DNA from: Bacteroidota bacterium
Lineage (GTDB): Bacteria > Bacteroidota > Bacteroidia > Chitinophagales > BACL12
Direction of reading: 5' to 3'
Assembly: GCA_016718035.1 (NCBI GenBank)
Contig: JADKEK010000003.1
Coordinates: 355,501-419,500, forward strand
DNA length: 64,000 nucleotides
Below are positions 1 through 8,642 of this stretch, in pieces. The notes under the pieces are model-generated. The model searched no databases. It was not told the origin of the DNA and saw nothing but the letters and a program-made list of their open reading frames with translations. Within the stretch, counting starts at the first letter, position 1, and every line of letters begins with the position of its first letter. The position numbers were made by a program, and so were the translations under genes.

Positions 1-85
1 AAGCTAATGGTACATTTTTGAAAACAAAAAATGATAATTTATTTAAGATACAAGCCCAGGGATGGGAAAGTTTTAAGCAGGAAAA

Positions 86-1417
86 TTAATCGTCGAGATA
101 AAATAATTTATTATATACTTTACCTTCAACAAATACAGACAACACGTAAATTCCACGTGCATGTTGTTCGATATTGATGCTGAATATTCTGCCTTTTTCA
201 ACTTTATAAAAAGCGCCTTCAACAATAGTTTGGCCTGTTGCGTTACACACTAAAATATCAGCTTTGTCCTGCGTATCAATATTAATTACAAATTTAATTA
301 CGCCTTTAACCGGATTTTGAGTAATCCATAAAATTTCATCTTCAGGTATTATAAGCGAATCAATTTCTGTTGAATCTTCTGCTTCAATTTCAGTAAAACA
401 ATCGTATGGTAATCCAAAAAACCATGGCGTTGTAGTAGGTTGTGTACTGAAAAAAGTAAATAAGCGGTCTGCCACTTTTTGTTGACCGGAGCCTGCTAAT
501 AAAAATCCATCCTGGTCCACATCATAATCTCCCGGGCATAACCAACGTAAGTCATCATATTCACGTAATGTTCTGCCATCTGCCCAAAAATTTGGCCCCC
601 AGGCAACCCAGGCTGCAGGAGCATCAACGCCCGAATATTTTAACAAGGTATCACCTTCAATTTGTTGTTGAATAATAGCCTTTATGGCAAAGTCGTTAAA
701 ATAAGGTGCAGGTTCACCAACAGCAGTATAATGTTCGCCGAGCGTATCACTATAACCCCCATAATGTAATCCGGAAATATAAATGAGTTTTAAATTAATA
801 AACTGGTCTTTTAATTTGCGAATTACTTCGCGATAGGTGTTGGTGAGTGTATCAACATATTGATCGGCTGTAAAAAAAGTATCTTCAAAAGAAATTGCCT
901 GCATCCAAACAACACTCACTTGTTTTTTCTTTAAGTCAACATCCTGAAAAAAATCGTTTACATCTTTCCAATACACATCATCTGCATCAGGAGTGATCAT
1001 ATCGTGCAGACTATAACCTTCCATACATGCATTAATTAAACGCACGCATGAATCGGTATAACCCTGATTAATATATTCGCCAACAAACTTGTTAAATGAT
1101 TTTCCCGCAGAGCCATTTCCTAATCCCACCATTACTACTTTACCATAGGTAGTATCAATTTCACCATCAAAATTAATTGGCATAATTGCATTAGCATGCA
1201 CTATACCAGAGTCGGCATGTGCACTTGGCATAACATTCATCCCACCGGGATACAATCCGCCCTGAAATCCTAAATACGTATCAAATTGTAAATCAACAAT
1301 TGGAATGAGCAAAGAACTGTCATTATCACAATTGATTTGCGCATCAAGAGTAAAATGAAAGAGGATAAGTGTGATTGCACTTATCCTCCTCAACATGATA
1401 TTTAGTAATACAGGCAT
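86..1417 (-). CDS. T9SS-exported SGNH-like protein, paralogue 1 (probably catalytically dead)
   Basis: Protein of 443 aa with an N-terminal signal (an internal Met at base 1396 gives a more compact signal peptide ending DAQ) and a C-terminal T9SS type A sorting domain (from about residue 365). It is the last of three tandem paralogues, 21 bp after paralogue 2, so they are probably co-transcribed. The order of conserved blocks resembles SGNH hydrolases: a strand followed by a GAST-like turn (about residue 95), an N-x-x-x-G block (about 127), a hydrophobic strand with an SRID-like end (about 170), and a D...H block before the sorting domain (about 310). In this copy the GAST turn reads GNGS and the late histidine is leucine (DGFLLAGSG), so both candidate catalytic residues are missing. 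The SGNH assignment is inferred from block order only. Signal peptide and sorting domain are seen directly. Confidence 0.6.
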   Translation of the reverse strand: MPVLLNIMLRRISAITLILFHFTLDAQINCDNDSSLLIPIVDLQFDTYLGFQGGLYPGGMNVMPSAHADSGIVHANAIMPINFDGEIDTTYGKVVMVGLGNGSAGKSFNKFVGEYINQGYTDSCVRLINACMEGYSLHDMITPDADDVYWKDVNDFFQDVDLKKKQVSVVWMQAISFEDTFFTADQYVDTLTNTYREVIRKLKDQFINLKLIYISGLHYGGYSDTLGEHYTAVGEPAPYFNDFAIKAIIQQQIEGDTLLKYSGVDAPAAWVAWGPNFWADGRTLREYDDLRWLCPGDYDVDQDGFLLAGSGQQKVADRLFTFFSTQPTTTPWFFGLPYDCFTEIEAEDSTEIDSLIIPEDEILWITQNPVKGVIKFVINIDTQDKADILVCNATGQTIVEGAFYKVEKGRIFSINIEQHARGIYVLSVFVEGKVYNKLFYLDD

Positions 1418-1438
1418 TTACCTGTTAATGATTATTAA

Positions 1439-2755
1439 TTAATTTAAAACAATAGGTTGTGAAAATAATTGGTCGCCAATTACTACTTCAAAATAATAAA
1501 TTCCTGCAGGTTTTCCTGATAAATCAAATTGATAAAACGAAAACGGTTGAACAGAACCATAAGATTCGCTAATAACAACTTCTCCTATTTGATTAACAAC
1601 TTTAACCTGAATAGCCTCAGTTAATACTTCATCAAAGTCAACATAAAACTGACCAGTTGAAGGGTTAGGGAAAACGGTGATATCTTCTTTGGTAATGATT
1701 GCCTCTTCAGGTAAAATAATACTACCATCTGCTAAGCGGCCATCACTGCAACTTGCCCATTTCGGACCATCCATAAACCAGCTTTCGCTCAATGTATCTG
1801 TTCTAAAAAAGTTGAGTAAAATATTGGCCAGTTTATCTTTTCCTTCATTAGTTAAATGGTAGCCACCACCATCAATTGCAAATTCAGCTTCGCAATTCCA
1901 TGTAAGGCCATCCAATTCACGAGGGTTTTTACCATCAGCCCAAAGTGGTGGACCCCAAATTAAATAAGGTACTTGTTTACCCGGTTCTTTATATTTTAAA
2001 GTTGGGTCACCGGTAATCTGGCGACGGATTAATTCTTTCATCGCAAAATTGTGATGATAGCTTGAAGGTTCCTTAATTAGATGATATAATGCTTTTGTTG
2101 GGTCAGCATAACCACCATAAGGAAATCCGCTAACAAAAACGAGTTTTAAGTTCGGATAATAATATTGCATTGCATTTAATGCAACAGTAAATCGATTTAC
2201 CAAGGTGTCAACGTAAGAATTTACATCTGAACCATTTGAGTCAATACGCGAGCTATGCATTAACCAACCAACCTGAAGCTGAATTGGTTTTAACCCTTTT
2301 TCTCCCAATTTATAAATGTCTATATAATCCCAATATTCATCATTGCCAATATACATGGCAGTGATACCATCTGAACCATTTGCTGCATTTACTGATTTCA
2401 TACATGGATTTAAATCCGTATAATCCTTCATTAATTGTATCATGTGATTAAATGGTCCGCCAACTGTAGAAGCACCAAAACCTGCCAACACAATTTTACC
2501 GGTTGTATAATCAACATTACCAAGAGTATCTAGTGGTTTCAATTTTTTTACAATACCAATACCTTTATTCAAATGACCAACCGGTGGAATATTTGTACCA
2601 CCCTGATACAAGCCACCCTGCCAGGTGCCTTCATAAAAATCGGTTCCCAAATCGGTAAGTGGAATAAGCCCCGTTGAATCGTTTGCACAATTCAATTGAG
2701 CCTGGGCGCTAAGTCCCAAAATTGCTACGGTGCATGTTAAGAGAAATTTTCTCAT
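1439..2755 (-). CDS. T9SS-exported SGNH hydrolase-like protein, paralogue 2
   Basis: Protein of 438 aa, the middle one of three tandem paralogues. The signal peptide ends SAQAQ and is followed by the family-conserved LNCANDS. Candidate SGNH blocks: GFGASTVGGPFN (possible nucleophile Ser, about residue 98), VNAANGSDG (about 128), WLMHSSRID (about 170) and DGGGYHLTNEGKDKLA (Asp/His block, about 297). The C-terminus holds VFPNPSTGQFYVDF and a beta-sandwich, the standard T9SS type A sorting domain, so the protein should be carried across the outer membrane and anchored or released. The substrate is unknown. An esterase or carbohydrate deacetylase is the natural guess if the fold is SGNH, but no block matches a characterised family closely. 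Confidence 0.62.
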   Translation of the reverse strand: MRKFLLTCTVAILGLSAQAQLNCANDSTGLIPLTDLGTDFYEGTWQGGLYQGGTNIPPVGHLNKGIGIVKKLKPLDTLGNVDYTTGKIVLAGFGASTVGGPFNHMIQLMKDYTDLNPCMKSVNAANGSDGITAMYIGNDEYWDYIDIYKLGEKGLKPIQLQVGWLMHSSRIDSNGSDVNSYVDTLVNRFTVALNAMQYYYPNLKLVFVSGFPYGGYADPTKALYHLIKEPSSYHHNFAMKELIRRQITGDPTLKYKEPGKQVPYLIWGPPLWADGKNPRELDGLTWNCEAEFAIDGGGYHLTNEGKDKLANILLNFFRTDTLSESWFMDGPKWASCSDGRLADGSIILPEEAIITKEDITVFPNPSTGQFYVDFDEVLTEAIQVKVVNQIGEVVISESYGSVQPFSFYQFDLSGKPAGIYYFEVVIGDQLFSQPIVLN

Positions 2756-2846
2756 GGATTAGTGTTTATAAGTATTAAATTAAATCGGTTGCCAAAGGTA
2801 AGAATAACTTACCGACTAGTTAGTTGCTTGCGGAATAAAAATTTGT

Positions 2847-4163
2847 TTAGCGCGATATAATCAGCGGTTGAGAAATACACTGATTTTTGGTGGTAATCAC
2901 CACAATATAATTTCCGGCCGACATTGTTGAGCAATTAATTCGGATGGTTTGGTTATTATTTTCCATTGTAGGCTCCGGCAAATCCATTAACTGTCCCAAT
3001 GCATTAAACAGTTGAATATGAGCCTGTTCGAAATCTAGTGTTGTGGAATATATGGCAAATCCGCCGTTTGCAGGGTTCGGAAAAACACTAACTTTTTCCT
3101 GCACTAAGGCATCAGCAAACTCCTCCTTTAACTCAGGATCACAACCAATCCAACGTGGCTTGTATAAGAACCAATCTGCTGCAAAAGGGGCATGTTTAAA
3201 ATATTCGAAAATTATTTTCCCTTCTTTCTCCTTTCCTTCGTTCGACATGTGGTAGCCGCCGCCATCCGGTTTATAGTCAATTGCACAATTCCATTTTAAG
3301 CCATCAGTTACGTTGGCACGCATGCCATCTGCCCACAAATGTGGCCCCCAGGCCAGCCAGGCCGATTTTCGGTCCGGTCCGCTGTAAATCAAATCGGTAT
3401 CACCCTCAATTTGATTTTCAATTAAAAATTTGACTGACCAGTTGTTCCAATATGAAGATGGCTCAATTATCATTTCATAAAATTCTTTTGTTGGGTCGGC
3501 ATATCCGCCATAATTAAACCCACTGAGGTAAACCTGCTTCAGATTTGGGAATTTCGCCAAAAGCACCGGCATTAGGGCTTCGTATTTGGCTGTAACTGAA
3601 AAAGGCTGATATGGCCAGGTTAAAATGGTGTCAATTCTCGAAGTCACCATCAACCAAATTACCTGTACTTGTTGTCTCGAAAGGTTGGCATCAATCAAAT
3701 CGGACATCACATCGGTGTCCCAGTACCAGCCATTTACAACTGTATCAATCATTATTTCTAGTCCCTTGGCACCAACAGCACAGTTGACTAATTTGAGGCA
3801 TGGATTAACTGTCGGGTCGGCATCGGCTACACTTTTAAAATGATTAAAAGCATTACCTGCTGTTGAGGCACCCAAACATATAAATCCTGCTTTGCCATCT
3901 ATTAAATCCAGGTTGCCTAAACTATCGAGCGGCAATACCTGACGAGCTATATTCATTCCTGCCGCATTGTGGGCATAGGGCATAATATTGGCCCCATTGG
4001 GATACAAACCACCCTGAAAGTCCAAATACGTAGCAGTTTTCAAATCAATTAAGGACCGCAAATAAGAGGTATCGTTCTCACATTGTAACTGACCAAGTGT
4101 TTTGGGGATGGTCGATAAACTGAGGAGAATTACAAAAACTAAATGAAAAACGGTGCGGTTCAT
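2847..4163 (-). CDS. T9SS-exported SGNH hydrolase-like protein, paralogue 3
   Basis: Protein of 438 aa, the first gene of the three-paralogue cluster on the minus strand, 91 bp before paralogue 2. The signal peptide ends TLGQ and LQCENDTS follows. It keeps the same candidate active-site blocks as paralogue 2: CLGASTAGNAFN (about residue 100), a central WLMVTSRIDT strand, and DGGGYHMSNEGKEKEG (about 303). The T9SS type A domain starts near VSVFPNPANGGFAIY. Strong similarity to its two neighbours along the whole length, including the WGPHLWADG segment before the D/H block, points to local tandem duplication. Function is unknown beyond the SGNH-like inference. Confidence 0.62.
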   Translation of the reverse strand: MNRTVFHLVFVILLSLSTIPKTLGQLQCENDTSYLRSLIDLKTATYLDFQGGLYPNGANIMPYAHNAAGMNIARQVLPLDSLGNLDLIDGKAGFICLGASTAGNAFNHFKSVADADPTVNPCLKLVNCAVGAKGLEIMIDTVVNGWYWDTDVMSDLIDANLSRQQVQVIWLMVTSRIDTILTWPYQPFSVTAKYEALMPVLLAKFPNLKQVYLSGFNYGGYADPTKEFYEMIIEPSSYWNNWSVKFLIENQIEGDTDLIYSGPDRKSAWLAWGPHLWADGMRANVTDGLKWNCAIDYKPDGGGYHMSNEGKEKEGKIIFEYFKHAPFAADWFLYKPRWIGCDPELKEEFADALVQEKVSVFPNPANGGFAIYSTTLDFEQAHIQLFNALGQLMDLPEPTMENNNQTIRINCSTMSAGNYIVVITTKNQCISQPLIISR

Positions 4164-4292
4164 TCAAATTCAAAAGTAAATCAAAAAGTACTCAGTTACA
4201 ACTCAATAAAATCAATATTGTTGACGGATAGGCTTAATCGAGTGCAATTACCTGAAAACCAGTAAGTATATTTCTTTTCTAACAAAACACGA

Positions 4293-4324
4293 TTGATATA
4301 TCCGGCATAATTATTATAACTTTG
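4293..4324 (+). promoter_or_regulatory. Bacteroidota-type promoter for the membrane protein/regulator pair
   Basis: TTG at 4293-4295, a 21-nt spacer, then TAACTTTG at 4317-4324, matching the known Bacteroidota TTG / TAnnTTTG promoter. The -7 box covers a possible GTG start at 4324, so that start would not be transcribed. The downstream ATG at 4345 is therefore preferred. Confidence 0.6.
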
Positions 4325-4344
4325 TGAACCAAAGCGCTTTAGTT

Positions 4345-4977
4345 ATGGAAGAAAAATCGAATGAACATTATTTAGACGACCTGAAAGAGATTCGCTCCAT
4401 GATGGAGAAATCGTCAAGGTTTATTTCCCTAAGCGGCTTATCCGGAATCAGTGCAGGAATTATTGCATTGGTTGGTGCTTTTATTGCAAGCTGGTATATC
4501 AAAACGCATATCGAAAATCCATCTTACACCTTGCAAACTGTTGTAATGGTGCGAATGGAAGATGTGTTGTTTTTATTACTCGACGCTGCAATTGTGTTAT
4601 TTCTTGCTCTTACCAGTGCTACCTATTTTGCAGTGAGAAAAGCAAGAATGCAAAATTTACCGGTTTGGAGTAAAGCAGGTGAACTCACACTCATTAATCT
4701 GCTCATTCCTTTAGCAACCGGAGCCATTTTTTGTTTGATATTATACACTTACAATATTTTTATTCTGATTGCGCCGGCAACTTTGTTGTTTTATGGCCTT
4801 GCTTTACTCAATGCCAGCAAATACACGTTGGCAGAGGTGCGGTACTTGGGTATTTGTGAAATTGTTTTGGGACTAGCAGGTATGCTCATACCGGGTTATT
4901 CGATTATTTTATGGGCAGTTGGATTTGGATTATTACACATTATTTATGGGGCGGTGATGTATTACCGCTATGAGTGA
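4345..4977 (+). CDS. Multi-pass membrane protein of unknown function
   Basis: Protein of 210 aa starting MEEKSNEHYL, with a short charged N-terminus followed by about six hydrophobic segments (from roughly residue 30 to the C-terminus). Its stop overlaps the start of the winged-helix gene by one base (TGATG), so the two are translationally coupled. Such pairs often couple a membrane protein with its own small HTH regulator, but no substrate or reaction can be inferred. An upstream in-frame GTG at 4324 is rejected because it lies inside the promoter -7 box. The family was not recognised. Confidence 0.75.
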   Translation: MEEKSNEHYLDDLKEIRSMMEKSSRFISLSGLSGISAGIIALVGAFIASWYIKTHIENPSYTLQTVVMVRMEDVLFLLLDAAIVLFLALTSATYFAVRKARMQNLPVWSKAGELTLINLLIPLATGAIFCLILYTYNIFILIAPATLLFYGLALLNASKYTLAEVRYLGICEIVLGLAGMLIPGYSIILWAVGFGLLHIIYGAVMYYRYE

Positions 4978-5276
4978 TGAAAGACATTATAGCCGGATTA
5001 AATAAAGAATTTGACAACAGGGTCCGCCTGGGCATTATGAGTATACTCATGGTGAACGAGTGGGTAGATTTTAATACCGTTAAAACCCTACTCAACCTTA
5101 CCGATGGCAACTTGGCCAGTCATATTTCCGCCCTCGAAAAAACCGGTTACATTGAAGTAAAAAAAGAATTTGTCGGCAAAAAGCCCAGAACTACCTATAA
5201 TGCCACACCGGAAGGGAAAAAGGCATTCCGCCATCACTTAGATGCGTTGGAGAAATTGTTAAAAGGTAACAGTTAA
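4977..5276 (+). CDS. Winged-helix transcriptional regulator (HTH_34/MarR-like)
   Basis: Protein of 99 aa. The reading frame fits a compact winged helix: the segment WVDFNTVKTLLNLTDGNLAS followed by HISALEKTGYIEVKK is helix-turn-helix plus recognition helix, and KEFVGKKPRTTYNATPEGK is the wing. This is the pattern of the winged-helix DNA-binding family PF13601. The start is ATG 4977, overlapping the upstream stop (TGATG); an in-frame GTG one codon earlier is less likely. No effector domain is present. It probably controls its own operon, including the membrane protein encoded before it. That role is inferred from coupling, not seen. Confidence 0.82.
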   Translation: MKDIIAGLNKEFDNRVRLGIMSILMVNEWVDFNTVKTLLNLTDGNLASHISALEKTGYIEVKKEFVGKKPRTTYNATPEGKKAFRHHLDALEKLLKGNS

Positions 5277-5292
5277 ATTTTCATAATATACT

Positions 5293-5321
5293 TTGAATTT
5301 CAAAGTTCTTTATTAATTTTG
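5293..5321 (+). promoter_or_regulatory. Bacteroidota-type promoter upstream of the EEP nuclease gene
   Basis: TTG at 5293-5295, 18-nt spacer, TAATTTTG at 5314-5321, a full match to TAnnTTTG. The ATG at 5327 follows the box by 5 nt, so the transcript would be nearly leaderless; the in-frame ATG at 5336 is an alternative start. Confidence 0.5.
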
Positions 5322-5326
5322 TCGTT

Positions 5327-6343
5327 ATGAGGCTGATGAGTCAATTGAAAGATGGTTTCCGCTTGTTTATCAGGTGGGTCGAGATGTACACTTTTAGAGC
5401 AATTGTAGCAGCATTGCTCATAATTGCAAGTATCATTCTGGTGATTGAACCCGGCTGGCTGGTTGCAGCAGTAGATAGCCTTCGAATTCCTTATGCCGTT
5501 TTTCTGGTGGTTTTTGTTATGTTTTTTTTCCTGAGAAATAATTACGCGCTCGCCTCGGCAGGTGGAATTGCGCTTTTAATATTGGCACCGGGCATTTGGC
5601 CTTATTTTAAAACAGCAAGTGAAACTCCGGCTGATGTTAAAGCAGAAAAAAATGAAACGGTAGTCGCCGATTTTTCAGTTTTACATTTTAATGTAAAAGA
5701 AAACAACAAAAAAATTGCGACAGTTGCTGAAGCTGCATTGGCATCAAATGCCGATATCGTTTCTATGCAGGAATTAAAAGAAAATTCGTTTGCAATAGTG
5801 GATCCGTTGATGCGTGAAAAATATCAATATGTTTTGAGCGATTTAACCTCACCCGGTTTTGGTATGGCGATTTATTCTAAATATCCGATTGAAAAAACCG
5901 CAATAATTAAATCACACGATTTCCCGTTACTAACCGGCAATATTGTTTTGAAAAAAGGAACTGTAAGTTTTATAGCCGCAACAACAAGTACACCTACCAA
6001 TGAAAAAGGGTACGACAAACAATTAAAACAATTTAAATTTATTGCAGAACAATCCAATACCGTTGATGGTGCATTAATTGTTTTGGGTGATATGAATGCA
6101 GTGCCATGGAGCGAGCAGGTTGAAACGCTTTTAAAAACAACACAATTAAAAGACAGTCGCAAAGATTTATCTGCCACCTATCCCGCACAGTCGCCACTTC
6201 AAATTCCGATAGATTATATTTTCCATTCTCCGGAACTCAGTTGCGAACAGTTTAAAACGCAAGGTGGAACAACCAGTAACCACTTAGGTATAATTGGATA
6301 TTATAATTTCAAAACTCCGGGCAACAAAAAATCATTTAAATAA
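5327..6343 (+). CDS. Membrane-anchored endonuclease/exonuclease/phosphatase (EEP) family protein
   Basis: Protein of 338 aa. The first ~100 residues contain about three hydrophobic segments. The rest is an EEP (DNase I-like) domain: LHFNVKENN (Asn), DIVSMQELKEN (catalytic Glu, about residue 148), VLGDMNAVPWSEQ (GDxN, about 250) and SNHLGIIGYY at the end (catalytic His). The domain should lie on the outer face of the inner membrane. Family members cleave nucleic acid or phosphoesters, and the substrate here is not predictable. It is followed after 4 bp by the diacylglycerol kinase gene and then DUF1361, so it is the first gene of a three-gene operon. Confidence 0.85.
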   Translation: MRLMSQLKDGFRLFIRWVEMYTFRAIVAALLIIASIILVIEPGWLVAAVDSLRIPYAVFLVVFVMFFFLRNNYALASAGGIALLILAPGIWPYFKTASETPADVKAEKNETVVADFSVLHFNVKENNKKIATVAEAALASNADIVSMQELKENSFAIVDPLMREKYQYVLSDLTSPGFGMAIYSKYPIEKTAIIKSHDFPLLTGNIVLKKGTVSFIAATTSTPTNEKGYDKQLKQFKFIAEQSNTVDGALIVLGDMNAVPWSEQVETLLKTTQLKDSRKDLSATYPAQSPLQIPIDYIFHSPELSCEQFKTQGGTTSNHLGIIGYYNFKTPGNKKSFK

Positions 6344-6347
6344 TTTT

Positions 6348-6698
6348 ATGTTGAAAAAAGAGATTACCAGTTTTGCTGCTGCTTTTAAAGGCCTATTTTA
6401 TTTGCTTAGCAAAGAGCGGCATTTCATCATTCATATAGTAATAATGTTATTGGTAATTATCGCAGGGTTTTATTTCCAACTTTCCCAAATAGAATGGTTG
6501 ACATTGTGTTTAACATTCGGATTAGTTATTTGTGCTGAGGCATTTAATACAGCAATTGAAAAATTGTGTGATGTTGTTCATCCTGATTATAACAAATCCA
6601 TTGGTTTGATAAAAGATATTGCGGCGGCAGGAGTTTTGTTTGCAGCTATTTTAGCTATCATTATTGGTTGTTTACTTTTTATTCCAAAAATTATTTAA
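6348..6698 (+). CDS. dgkA: Diacylglycerol/undecaprenol kinase family protein
   Basis: Protein of 116 aa, the usual length of DgkA-type kinases, with three transmembrane helices. The family signature is clear: EAFNTAIEKLCDVV followed by IKDIAAAGV. These integral membrane enzymes phosphorylate diacylglycerol or undecaprenol with ATP; in Gram-positive bacteria the undecaprenol role dominates, and either is possible here. The start is ATG 6348 (MLKKEITSF); a longer frame reaching back to 6294 would overlap the EEP gene and adds residues unlike the family. Operon with the genes on both sides (4 bp and 1 bp spacing). Confidence 0.88.
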   Translation: MLKKEITSFAAAFKGLFYLLSKERHFIIHIVIMLLVIIAGFYFQLSQIEWLTLCLTFGLVICAEAFNTAIEKLCDVVHPDYNKSIGLIKDIAAAGVLFAAILAIIIGCLLFIPKII

Positions 6699-6699
6699 C

Positions 6700-7380
6700 A
6701 TGAAAATTGTGCATATCCAATCGCAATATAAAGGCAAAGAAAAATTGCAACTAATTTTATTTACAGCTTTTTGTTTTGCCATGCTAATTGTTCGTATGAT
6801 TTACACCAACTCATTCGAATATCGTTTTATGGGCATCAATTTGTTATTGGCATGGATACCTTATTTGCTGGTTTTGCGTATTATCAAACTCAATACCAGA
6901 GGGCATAAAATCCAAATTGGGATATTATTGTTTTTGTGGCTGATATTTTTCCCGAATGCCCCGTATATGATTACCGACATTTACCATTTAGAGGAATTTG
7001 ATTCAGCACCAAAGTGGTTTGATTTAATTATGTTATTATCATTTGCCTGGACAGGTATGATGCTGGCATTTATTTCTTTTAGAAAATTACATCGTCGCTT
7101 TTTACGCATGAAAAAAACATGGGTACATCTTGTCACCGTATTTAGTATTTTTTTCAGCTGTGGTATAGGCATTTATCTCGGCCGCTACGAGCGATGGAAC
7201 AGTTGGGAAATAATTACCCAGCCTAGAGTTTTAACCACCGAATTTTTGCAATTACTAAACAATCAGTTAGCGGTTGCGCAAATGCTTTCATTAAGTGTTG
7301 TCTTCGGCGCATTTTTTACATTGATCTACCTTTTTGTTTTTACACAGACTAAGCCGGTTCAAATTTCAGATAAAGCCTGA
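6700..7380 (+). CDS. DUF1361 domain membrane protein
   Basis: Protein of 226 aa with about six transmembrane helices. Signature segments of DUF1361 are present: LIFFPNAPYMITDIYHL in the middle and GIGIYLGRYERWNSWEI near residue 165. The family has no established function. It starts at ATG 6700, one base after the stop of the kinase gene, and ends 22 bp inside the convergent PLP-enzyme gene. A longer reading frame from 6664 lies inside the kinase gene and is not needed. Confidence 0.85.
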   Translation: MKIVHIQSQYKGKEKLQLILFTAFCFAMLIVRMIYTNSFEYRFMGINLLLAWIPYLLVLRIIKLNTRGHKIQIGILLFLWLIFFPNAPYMITDIYHLEEFDSAPKWFDLIMLLSFAWTGMMLAFISFRKLHRRFLRMKKTWVHLVTVFSIFFSCGIGIYLGRYERWNSWEIITQPRVLTTEFLQLLNNQLAVAQMLSLSVVFGAFFTLIYLFVFTQTKPVQISDKA

Positions 7381-8501
7381 TTAATATCTTCAATTAATAC
7401 ATCGGCTTCTTCTAATCCCGCATAAAAGCGCACAAAATTTACAGGATAATCGCTGCCTTCTTTTATACATGCAGGAAATACCAACGACTCATATCCACCC
7501 CAAGATACTGCTAATAAAAAACGTTGCAGCTTATTACAAAATGCTTCAATTTTATTTTTATCCTGTGTTTTTAATAACACGGCAAATAATCCGCTGCCGC
7601 GTTGCATTTGTTTTTTAGCGAGTTCAAATTGCGGGTGACTATGATGAAAAGGATAAATGATTTTTTCTACTTTGGGATGTTGTTCTAACCAATTAATTAG
7701 TTTTTCAGCATTGCCTGCACTTTTTTCCAAACGCATGGGCAATGTGCGCATACCTCGCAATAATAACCAGGTATCGTTTGGAGATGGAATGGCACCAAAT
7801 GCCATAAATTCTGTTTTAAAAATGCTATTAATATGCTCCTGATTGGCACATATTACACCCGACACCACATCACTATGACCGGCTAAATATTTTGTTGCTG
7901 TATGAATTACTAAATCTACACCTAATTGATGTGCCTGCTGATATAATGGTGTGCAATAACTATTATCGATTGCAGTAATAATATTTTTTGTTTTGGCCAT
8001 ATTGCAAATAGCTGCTAAATCCTGCAAATCGAGCCAAAATGTATTCGGACTTTCCAAAAAAATGAGTTTGGTATTTGGCTGAATGGCATTTTCAAAATTC
8101 TCAACTGACTTTCCATCAACAAATGTGGTTGTAACACCATACAACGGAAATACCTGTGTTAGCATATAATAAGTCCAGCTATAAGGACTTTCAACACAAA
8201 TAACATGGTCACCGGATTTAACACTATGCAAAATAGCAGCAGCAATTGCAGCAGCCCCGCTAGAAAAAATTAAACAATCGTCGGTACCTTCCAACGCAGC
8301 AATTTTTTTTCTTACAATTTCAGTAGTTGGGTTATTTCCCCGGGTATATAAATGAGCATGCAACTCATCTTTTGTAGCATCGCGAAATTCAGCAACTGTG
8401 TTAAAAGCAAAATTGCTGGTTTGAATAATAGGAGGAGCAACTGCATTAAAATAATTACCTCGTTCTTCTCCTAAAATGTTAAGAATATAGGATATGTCCA
8501 T
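7359..8501 (-). CDS. Trans-sulfuration family PLP-dependent enzyme (cystathionine synthase/lyase type)
   Basis: Protein of 380 aa, normal for the Cys/Met metabolism PLP family. It has the PLP-lysine signature VIHTATKYLAGHSDVVSG (Lys near residue 205), the N-terminal IIQTSNFAF and HLYTRGNNPTTE segments, and the SSGAAAIAAAILH phosphate-binding region. Members include cystathionine gamma-synthase, cystathionine beta- or gamma-lyase and O-acetylhomoserine sulfhydrylase. Sequence reading alone does not separate these, and no sulfur-metabolism neighbour helps. Cytoplasmic. Its 3' end overlaps the convergent DUF1361 gene by 22 bp. Confidence 0.9.
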   Translation of the reverse strand: MDISYILNILGEERGNYFNAVAPPIIQTSNFAFNTVAEFRDATKDELHAHLYTRGNNPTTEIVRKKIAALEGTDDCLIFSSGAAAIAAAILHSVKSGDHVICVESPYSWTYYMLTQVFPLYGVTTTFVDGKSVENFENAIQPNTKLIFLESPNTFWLDLQDLAAICNMAKTKNIITAIDNSYCTPLYQQAHQLGVDLVIHTATKYLAGHSDVVSGVICANQEHINSIFKTEFMAFGAIPSPNDTWLLLRGMRTLPMRLEKSAGNAEKLINWLEQHPKVEKIIYPFHHSHPQFELAKKQMQRGSGLFAVLLKTQDKNKIEAFCNKLQRFLLAVSWGGYESLVFPACIKEGSDYPVNFVRFYAGLEEADVLIEDINQALSEI

Positions 8502-8535
8502 AGTGCCGACAAATTACGGCAATTTCGTACAAAAT

Positions 8536-8565
8536 AAAATGGCCCGTCGGATGACGAACCATTTT
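8536..8565 (-). terminator. Hairpin terminator after the YgaP-like gene
   Basis: Stem AAAATGG/CCATTTT with an inner CGTC/GACG stem, lying 78 bp downstream of the minus-strand gene that stops at 8643. A-rich and T-rich flanks on both sides could make it bidirectional. Confidence 0.45.
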
Positions 8566-8642
8566 TTCAGGCATACTCAAAGAAAAGACAACCGTAAGAC
8601 ACGATTGCATAAATGCAATGTGCTTTTGTTGCAAAACACTCT

